Shown one piece after another: positions 1 through 4,633 of a DNA stretch of 6,531 bases. Source of the stretch: Lachnospiraceae bacterium (GTDB taxonomy: Bacteria > Bacillota > Clostridia > Lachnospirales > Lachnospiraceae). Below the pieces are notes generated by a model. It ran no database searches. It was not told the DNA's origin and saw only the letters and a program-made list of their open reading frames with translations. Made by a program: the position numbers and the translations under genes. The number at the start of each line of letters is the position of its first letter. Positions within the stretch are counted from its first letter, which is position 1. The stretch lies in the NCBI GenBank assembly GCA_014804185.1, contig JAAVAG010000034.1, forward strand, positions 1 through 6,531. Reading direction: 5' to 3'.

Positions 1-91
1 TCTACAGATTATTTTAGGACGCTGCGGCAGGATAGTCAAACGAAAAACCTTACCACTTACCCGTGATTCTTCACCTGTCAGTCGATATACA

Positions 92-120
92 TATACAAAT
101 CTTTCAATCTCTGCTATAAT
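92..120 (+). promoter_or_regulatory. Probable sigma-A promoter of the tldDE operon
   Basis: A perfect TATAAT -10 box lies at 115-120 and is preceded by TG at 112-113, giving an extended -10. With a 17-bp spacer the -35 position (92-97) reads TATACA, 4 of 6 matches to TTGACA. Transcription would start near 127, leaving a leader of about 90 nt before the tldD start codon. No other promoter of similar quality is visible upstream of tldD. Assignment is by sequence match only. Confidence 0.6.
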
Positions 121-126
121 CTACCT

Positions 127-182
127 GTTGACGGCATGACAGTCCCGTCAACACATCGGGCGTCATGTTCCGCAGGACGCCC
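127..182 (+). promoter_or_regulatory. tldD leader with two hairpins and a competing alternative fold
   Basis: Two inverted repeats stand in tandem: GTTGACGG (127-134) with CCGTCAAC (145-152), and GGGCGTC (158-164) with GACGCCC (176-182). An alternative fold is also possible: CATGAC (135-140) pairs with GTCATG (162-167), continued by CCCG (144-147) with CGGG (157-160). The alternative uses bases from both tandem hairpins, so the folds exclude each other. The first hairpin begins at the predicted transcript 5' end. No run of T follows the second stem, so it is not a classic terminator. A regulatory role is inferred; it could also be a DNA operator or simply a 5'-end stabilising stem. Confidence 0.4.
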
Positions 183-217
183 TTATGTTCATAAAAATAT
201 ATGCAGGAGGTAAAAAC

Positions 218-1603
218 ATGCTGAATGATTACGTTTCAGACAAAAAGTCCCTCTTTTCCACCGGTGTCCACACCGAATTGAGGGCTCAGGAAAGCCGTTC
301 CAGAGGCGTTTCACTGATCCAGGGCAACCTGACCGCCAACCAGAGAAGCGAGGTTTCCGGAACAAGCGCCAGGGTCTATCAGAACGGCGTCAACGGCTTT
401 TCTTCCATAGCGGAATGTTCCGGTCAGGCTGCAGAAGCAGTGCTGAAAGCCGCCACCGAAAACGCCGTGTTCATGGATCGCCATGTGGGCAGAGGAAAGG
501 GCCCTCTTCCGGTCATCCCCGCAGAAAACATTCCTGCCGGCAAAGAAATACTGGATCCTGAGCAAAAACGCTACATAGAATTTGCAAAGGAACTTGACAG
601 TTACATCACCGGCAAATATCCGGATCTCTCCAGCCGTTCCATCTCCGCCAGGGCGGATTCCATGGAAAAGATTATCTGCACATCGGACGGCTGCGACGGA
701 CATATCTGTGCTCCCCGCAGTTACATTTATGTATTCCTGAATACAGAGACAACCTCCGGCACGCCCATAGAACTGTTCAAATCTTTTGGCGGTTCCGGCA
801 TCTTCACCGATAACTTTACCGATCCCGCGCTGCTCTATCCGCAGATTGACGCTCTCTATGAATCTCTCATGAAAAAACGCGAGGGCGTTTACGCCGAGGC
901 CGGTTACAAGACCGTTATTCTGGGCGGAATGATGGCGGGCATGCTGGCTCACGAGGCAGTGGGACACACCGTGGAGGCCGATCTGGTGCTTGGCGGCTCC
1001 GTAGCCGGCCCTGCCCTGAACAAGCCTGTAGGTTCCGAATTGGTAAATCTGGTGGATTTTGCCCATACAGCCTTTGGAAAACCGGCTCCTCTTCCCGTAT
1101 ATCTGGACGACGAGGGCACACCTGCTGAGGACGCGGTACTGATCAAAGACGGTATCCTCACCGGTTATATGAACAACAGGCAGAGCGCACAGTACTTCGG
1201 CGTAAAGCCCCAAGGGAATGCCCGGGCCTGGAATTTTTCCGACGAGCCTCTGATCCGTATGCGCAATACTGCCGTTCTGCCCGGAAAGGATAAGCTGGAG
1301 GATATGATCGCATCCGTGGACGACGGTTATTATCTCATCGATTCCAACAACGGCCAGGCAGACACCACCGGTGAATTTATGTTCGGCGTATGTACGGGCT
1401 ATGAGATCAAAAACGGAAAACTGGGACGCGCGCTTCTGGACACCACCATCTCCGGCGTGGCATTCGACATGTTAAAAACCGTGGACATGGTATCCGATTC
1501 CTTTACCTGGGTCAGTTCCGGTTTCTGCGGCAAAAAGCAGCCTATGCCCGTGGGAATGGGCGGACCTGAACTGCGCTGCAAGATTATGATAGGAGGTCGC
1601 TGA
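218..1603 (+). CDS. tldD: TldD family zinc metalloprotease, catalytic subunit
   Basis: This 461-residue protein is the catalytic half of the TldD/TldE heterodimeric protease. In characterised bacteria that protease cleaves unfolded peptides, matures some ribosomal peptides such as microcin B17, and can degrade the CcdA antitoxin. The family zinc motif HExxxH is present as HEAVGH at residues 245-250. A C-terminal GFCGK places a cysteine at residue 437, the expected third zinc ligand. The N-terminal ARVY motif and the late GEFMFG and LPVGMG-like (MPVGMG) segments also fit. Length is close to E. coli TldD (about 481). No signal peptide is seen, so it should be cytoplasmic. The ATG at 218 is chosen because AGGAGG (205-210) lies 7 nt ahead; an in-frame ATG at 185 has no such site. 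tldE begins one base after its stop. The active site looks intact. Confidence 0.93.
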   Translation: MLNDYVSDKKSLFSTGVHTELRAQESRSRGVSLIQGNLTANQRSEVSGTSARVYQNGVNGFSSIAECSGQAAEAVLKAATENAVFMDRHVGRGKGPLPVIPAENIPAGKEILDPEQKRYIEFAKELDSYITGKYPDLSSRSISARADSMEKIICTSDGCDGHICAPRSYIYVFLNTETTSGTPIELFKSFGGSGIFTDNFTDPALLYPQIDALYESLMKKREGVYAEAGYKTVILGGMMAGMLAHEAVGHTVEADLVLGGSVAGPALNKPVGSELVNLVDFAHTAFGKPAPLPVYLDDEGTPAEDAVLIKDGILTGYMNNRQSAQYFGVKPQGNARAWNFSDEPLIRMRNTAVLPGKDKLEDMIASVDDGYYLIDSNNGQADTTGEFMFGVCTGYEIKNGKLGRALLDTTISGVAFDMLKTVDMVSDSFTWVSSGFCGKKQPMPVGMGGPELRCKIMIGGR

Positions 1604-1604
1604 T

Positions 1605-2903
1605 ATGGAAAACATCAAACTGATTGCTGATAAAACAAAACAGGCTCTTCTGGATGCGGGCGCGGACAAGGCACAGTTTACGGTAGGCGAAAAGGAAACC
1701 CACGAATTCAATGTGGACGGAGGAGAATTTTCCCTGTTCCGCACCCTGTTCGACCACAGCCTGTCCATCACGGCATACAAGGATCAGAAAAAAGGCGCGG
1801 TGGCCATCAACCGCTTTGACGACGAGGCCATAAAGGCCGCCGCGGCGGACTGCCTGAAATCAGCCCAGGACGGCATCGCAGACGAGGCCTATGACATTGC
1901 TCCCAAACAGGAAAACGGCGTATTTCGCCAGGGCGCTTATGAGCCGGATATCGATCTTTTCTTTGAACGGACCAAAGAACTGATGCGCGATATCAAGCAG
2001 CGGCATCCCAAAATCCTGATGGAGCAGATGATCGTAACCCACGATAAGACCCATAAGATCTACCAAAATACCAACGGAACGGAATTTGAAGTTTTTGAAG
2101 GCGCTTACTCCGTGTCTCTCATGTTTTCCGCCCACGAGGGGGACCAGACTACTTCCTTCTTCGGAAGCGGCATTTACACAGATAAACTGGATAAACCGTT
2201 CATCGAGCTGGGCTCCCTGGAAAAGGATCTGGCCGATACGGAGGCGCAGCTTCACCTGACTCCTCTGGAAGGAAAATTTGAGGGTGTCATCGTCCTCACC
2301 CCCGGCAGCCTTGGTTCTTTCCTCTACAGCATCATGGGCAACTTCGTATCCGACGGCGTCATTCTGGAAAAAACCAGTATCTGGCTGAATAAGCTGGAAA
2401 AACAGGTGGCGGATCCGCGGATCAGTATTTCCATATGCCCCGGGGATTCCCGCATCGTATGCGGCGACCGCTATACTTCCGACGGATTCCTTGCCGAGGA
2501 TTATGATGTGATCAAAGACGGCGTGCTGAAATCCTTTATCCTCTCTCTGTATGTCGCCAACAAATCCGGTTTTGCGCATGCAAAGAACTCCTCCTATGCG
2601 GTGATCGTGGAGAGCGGCGATACCCCCTGCGAGGATATTATCAAAAACATAAAGAGAGGACTTGTTGTCGGACGTTTCTCCGGCGGAGAGCCGGGAATAA
2701 ACGGCGACTTCTCCGGTGTTGCCAAAAACAGCTTCCTCATTGAGGACGGTCAGATCAAGGGAGCGGTCAGCGAGACCATGATCAACGGCAACCTGGCCGA
2801 TCTGCTGAACAATCTGGTCGCCATCTCTGAGGAAACCGTGGAGGACGGCACCAGCGTACTGCCTTATATGGCCTTTGATAAGGTAGTCATTTCCGGCAAA
2901 TAA
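1605..2903 (+). CDS. pmbA: TldE/PmbA family protein, non-catalytic partner of TldD
   Basis: This 432-residue protein is the TldE (PmbA) half of the TldD/TldE protease. It shares the TldD fold but has no HExxxH motif, as expected for the structural subunit that completes the substrate channel. The C-terminal part carries the family signature: a glycine-rich GGEPGINGDFSG at residues 360-371, then a segment like FLIEDGQIKGAVSE and MINGNL, which matches the conserved tail of PmbA. Length compares with about 450 in E. coli. The start follows the tldD stop by one base, and its AGGAGGT (1591-1597) is embedded in the last tldD codons with 7 nt spacing, so the two genes are almost certainly cotranscribed and translationally coupled. 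No membrane segment is seen. The gene looks complete. Confidence 0.92.
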   Translation: MENIKLIADKTKQALLDAGADKAQFTVGEKETHEFNVDGGEFSLFRTLFDHSLSITAYKDQKKGAVAINRFDDEAIKAAAADCLKSAQDGIADEAYDIAPKQENGVFRQGAYEPDIDLFFERTKELMRDIKQRHPKILMEQMIVTHDKTHKIYQNTNGTEFEVFEGAYSVSLMFSAHEGDQTTSFFGSGIYTDKLDKPFIELGSLEKDLADTEAQLHLTPLEGKFEGVIVLTPGSLGSFLYSIMGNFVSDGVILEKTSIWLNKLEKQVADPRISISICPGDSRIVCGDRYTSDGFLAEDYDVIKDGVLKSFILSLYVANKSGFAHAKNSSYAVIVESGDTPCEDIIKNIKRGLVVGRFSGGEPGINGDFSGVAKNSFLIEDGQIKGAVSETMINGNLADLLNNLVAISEETVEDGTSVLPYMAFDKVVISGK

Positions 2904-2914
2904 GACAATTTGCC
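2895..2914 (+). repeat. Hairpin spanning the tldE stop codon
   Basis: GGCAAAT (2895-2901) and ATTTGCC (2908-2914) form a perfect 7-bp inverted repeat with a 6-nt loop. The loop and left arm contain the TAA stop of tldE (2901-2903). No T-run follows, so this is not an intrinsic terminator by itself. It may protect the mRNA 3' end or be chance. Confidence 0.35.
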
Positions 2915-3057
2915 AACTCCGGTAAAAAAGCGACGCAGTTTGGAAATGTGCTCATAACACACATTTTGTTCGAGATGAGCATCTGTCAGGCAGGGTTGCA
3001 GTGGAGAAAGGGGCTGTCGGGTAATGACTTTTTTAGACCCGCTTCCCCAAAAATGAT
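2915..3057. other. Gene-free stretch with inverted repeats; candidate interspersed or structured element
   Basis: No convincing gene is visible here. Short open frames exist on both strands but lack ribosome binding sites. The stretch contains TGCTCAT (2949-2955) paired with ATGAGCA (2975-2981), the overlapping AAATGTG (2944-2950) with CACATTT (2960-2966), and CGGGT (3018-3022) with ACCCG (3037-3041) around a run of six T. The nested, mutually overlapping arms and moderate GC are unlike a bare convergent spacer. It could be a repeat element, a small RNA, a gene remnant or plain 3' UTR. I cannot decide without a genome-wide search. Confidence 0.3.
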
Positions 3058-3117
3058 ATCTCCCGCAGAATTCCGTGTTTTTCAGCATGGATTCTTCTGC
3101 GGGAGATGCCTTTTATT
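3058..3117. terminator. Bidirectional intrinsic terminator between tldE and hicB
   Basis: A perfect 13-bp inverted repeat pairs 3058-3070 with 3095-3107; its core is CTCCCGCAG with CTGCGGGAG, around a 24-nt loop. On the + strand it is followed by GCC and TTTTATTT (3111-3118). On the - strand the stem is followed by ATCATTTTT, read from 3056 down. It sits between two converging transcription units, tldDE and hicAB, so it can serve both. The long loop is slightly unusual. Confidence 0.75.
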
Positions 3118-3202
3118 TCAAAGCAGTTTTTATATTCCATCAGGTGGCTGCCCTATATTTATGCTTTTAAAATTTTCAAACATTTTCCTCCCCATTGCTT
3201 TA

Positions 3203-3532
3203 TCAAATTGATTTATTTAACGCATTGACTACATATTGGTTTAATGTGATTTTTTGTTGCGCTGCCAACATTGCTATTTTCTTGTGTAATTCAGAGGGTA
3301 TTCGTACATTAAAACTTCCCTTAAATTCTTTTTCTGGTTCTTTTCCAACTTGTTTACATAAATCCAAATAATTATCAATACTCTGAGCAAACATTTGTTT
3401 CAACTCTTCTATCGATGATCCATGAAAGTTTAACGAATCCGCAATTCCAAAAACTTCTCCAATAAACAATTCATCATCTGCATCATACGTTATAGTGGCA
3501 TGATAACCCTTATATTCCAACATAGAATTCAT
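3203..3532 (-). CDS. hicB: HicB family antitoxin with ribbon-helix-helix domain
   Basis: This 109-residue protein looks like the antitoxin of a type II HicAB system. The N-terminal half (residues about 4-66) is the HicB partial RNase-H-like fold, with the typical opening LEYKGYHATITYD, the GEVFGI segment, the SIEELKQMF helix and the DNYLDLCK helix. The C-terminal part (residues about 72-109) is a ribbon-helix-helix DNA-binding domain: a FNVRIP strand, then the LHKKIAMLA and LNQYVVNAL helices. It should bind and block HicA and repress its own operon. ATG at 3532 is preferred because AGGAGG (3549-3544) lies 11 nt upstream; a GTG at 3541 is too close to that site, and an ATG at 3523 is 20 nt away. 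hicA ends 15 nt upstream and its TAG stop overlaps the hicB ribosome binding site. The DNA is AT-rich compared with its neighbours. Confidence 0.88.
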   Translation of the reverse strand: MNSMLEYKGYHATITYDADDELFIGEVFGIADSLNFHGSSIEELKQMFAQSIDNYLDLCKQVGKEPEKEFKGSFNVRIPSELHKKIAMLAAQQKITLNQYVVNALNKSI

Positions 3533-3547
3533 ACAAAACACTCCCTC

Positions 3548-3805
3548 CTATAACTCTCCAATATCTTTTAAAAACTGAATTGTCATTTTAATCTGATAAA
3601 TATATAATTCCTTTCCCGGGTGAGGTTCATCAAATTGTAAAACTCTTTTTGTGTCTGCATGAAAATATGCTATACTTGATCCTCTGCCGCCAAAAAATTT
3701 TTCGCATCCACATTTCTTCATTAGTATATCCAATTCTGATTTAGTAAAATTCTTTGGAATTGGTTTTCTACATAGCTTTTGTATTAGTTCTTCCTTTTTG
3801 GGCAT
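3548..3805 (-). CDS. hicA: HicA family toxin
   Basis: This small basic protein (85 residues from the ATG at 3805) precedes hicB, the usual toxin-antitoxin order. HicA toxins are small double-stranded-RNA-binding-fold ribonucleases that cut mRNA. Visible family features are the FTKSELDILMKKCG helix (residues about 20-33), GGRGSS at 39-44 where classical HicA has G-S-H, a beta segment with YFH, and the PHPGKEL turn at 61-67 followed by a C-terminal helix. Serine replaces the classical GSH histidine. From memory, the longer HicA variants paired with this type of HicB usually have arginine there and keep the PHP histidine, so the protein may still be active. AAGGAG at 3815-3810 supports ATG 3805, though the 4-nt spacing is short; an in-frame TTG at 3829 would fall inside the operator and is unlikely. 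Confidence 0.8.
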   Translation of the reverse strand: MPKKEELIQKLCRKPIPKNFTKSELDILMKKCGCEKFFGGRGSSIAYFHADTKRVLQFDEPHPGKELYIYQIKMTIQFLKDIGEL

Positions 3806-3823
3806 ATATCTCCTTGCATATAA

Positions 3824-3846
3824 TTGCAACTAAAATATAGTTGCAA
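3824..3846. promoter_or_regulatory. Palindromic operator at the hicAB transcription start
   Basis: TTGCAACTA (3824-3832) and TAGTTGCAA (3838-3846) form a perfect 9-bp inverted repeat separated by AAATA. It begins about 5 nt downstream of the -10 box and covers the expected start of transcription (near 3845), ahead of the hicA ribosome binding site. A further partial half-site, TTGCA at 3814-3818, lies one helical turn away. A ribbon-helix-helix HicB is the obvious candidate to bind it. The same sequence would form a stem in the RNA, so an RNA role cannot be excluded. Confidence 0.7.
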
Positions 3847-3851
3847 ATTTT

Positions 3852-3880
3852 ATTATATGTATAATTACCATCTTTGTCAA
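3852..3880 (-). promoter_or_regulatory. Perfect consensus sigma-A promoter of hicAB
   Basis: On the - strand, TTGACA (3880-3875), a 17-bp spacer and TATAAT (3857-3852) match the sigma-A consensus at all 12 positions with ideal spacing. It lies between the tetR stop (3898) and hicA and points into hicA. Such a strong promoter fits a system kept in check by an autorepressor bound at the adjoining palindrome. Confidence 0.88.
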
Positions 3881-3897
3881 CATTCCATATATAAACT

Positions 3898-4623
3898 TTA
3901 TTTACACGACTTCGCGCACAGTTCCGAAAGTATCCCCTCCAGAACATATCTCCGAAACTGTTCGTCCGTGCATTCCTTTTCGATGGAATCTTCTTCTCCT
4001 CCCGGAGCTGCTTTTCCTCCTGGAACTGCCTTTCCTCCATGGGTTTCTCTTTCTCCCCTGCTCACCAGATATACCATATAGGTCACCATCTTGGCCAGCA
4101 GGCTGTACGTCATATAACTGACTGGCATATCCCCGCGCAGTTCTCCGTCCTCTATTCCTCTTCTGACAAGCGTTTCCGCCGCCATCAGCGGCTCACACAT
4201 CTCCCTTTCCTTTTTCTTCTCCTCCAGCGCCTGCCGCAGAAGAGTTCCCATCTGTGTGGTGTCAAACAGCATGGTCACAAAACGGAGAGCGCACTTTTCG
4301 CCCATAAGTTGAGTGTCCAGCCTTTCCAGAGACAGGCGAATTCTGTCCGCGAAATTTTTCTCCTCCCAAATCCCCTGCTGCAGCTTCTGCAGCATATTTT
4401 CCATATGAAATAAAATGGCGTACACAATGATCTCTTCTTTGCTGTCAAAATAGTCGTATGCCGTGCCTTTTCCTATACCTGCCCGCTCCGTGATTTCCTG
4501 AACACGCAGCTCGGCAACATCCGCCCCCTCCTCAATCAGCTGTGCCACCGCCGTATAGAGCAGCAGAACTTTTTCCGGCAATTCCTCTATCCTCTCTCTT
4601 CCGGTAATTTTTCCCATATTCAC
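3898..4623 (-). CDS. TetR family transcriptional regulator
   Basis: The 241-residue protein has an N-terminal TetR helix-turn-helix: a first helix around LLLYTAVAQLIEEG (residues 20-33) and the recognition region VQEITERAGIGKGTAYDYFDSKEEI (about 41-65), with the typical Y-x-Y/H-F-x-S-K-E signature. The rest is helical and should form the ligand-binding and dimer domain; the ligand cannot be read from sequence. It follows the efflux permease on the same strand with 10 nt between, so it is probably cotranscribed with the pump and represses that operon in response to a pump substrate. The start is uncertain by two codons: GTG at 4623 has AAAGGA (4635-4630) 6 nt ahead, while ATG at 4617 is 12 nt from it. 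Near the C-terminus (about residues 191-213) is an unusual Gly/Lys/Ala/Pro-rich linker encoded by a short tandem repeat. Confidence 0.88.
   Translation of the reverse strand: MNMGKITGRERIEELPEKVLLLYTAVAQLIEEGADVAELRVQEITERAGIGKGTAYDYFDSKEEIIVYAILFHMENMLQKLQQGIWEEKNFADRIRLSLERLDTQLMGEKCALRFVTMLFDTTQMGTLLRQALEEKKKEREMCEPLMAAETLVRRGIEDGELRGDMPVSYMTYSLLAKMVTYMVYLVSRGERETHGGKAVPGGKAAPGGEEDSIEKECTDEQFRRYVLEGILSELCAKSCK
4004..4039. repeat. Two-copy 18-bp tandem repeat inside the tetR gene
   Basis: GGAGCTGCTTTTCCTCCT (4004-4021) and GGAACTGCCTTTCCTCCA (4022-4039) match at 15 of 18 positions. Because 18 is a multiple of 3, the repeat stays in frame and encodes GGKAVP-GGKAAP in the TetR protein, in a flexible stretch before the last helices. 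Copy number could vary between strains without breaking the frame. Confidence 0.7.
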
Positions 4624-4633
4624 ACCTGTTCCT

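Noticed and set aside
1..66. Open frame running in from the left edge and stopping at TGA 64-66, possibly the tail of an upstream gene
   Set aside because: Only about 21 codons, no recognisable family, and another frame is open longer; cannot be supported.
128..156. TTGACG at 128-133 as a -35 box for tldD
   Set aside because: No acceptable -10 box at 17-18 bp spacing. The sequence is better explained as the arm of the leader hairpin.
311..1213. Long open frame (300 codons) on the - strand inside tldD
   Set aside because: It is antisense to a well-supported tldD with an intact zinc motif, has no recognisable protein features and no ribosome binding site that stands out. It is a GC-driven shadow frame.
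1860..2579. 239-codon - strand frame inside tldE
   Set aside because: Antisense shadow of tldE, no family features.
2864..3088. 74-codon - strand frame overlapping the tldE end and the terminator
   Set aside because: No ribosome binding site before the ATG at 3088, start lies inside the terminator loop, and it overlaps the tldE 3' end. It may reflect a repeat element rather than a protein.
2948..3211. 87-codon + strand frame between tldE and hicB
   Set aside because: It crosses the terminator stem, lacks a ribosome binding site and shows no recognisable domain.
3841..3865. Possible + strand promoter (TTGCAA with TATAAT at 3860-3865) reading antisense into tetR
   Set aside because: The spacer is only 13 bp and the -35 is weak; the bases belong to the operator and to the AT-rich spacer of the hicAB promoter.
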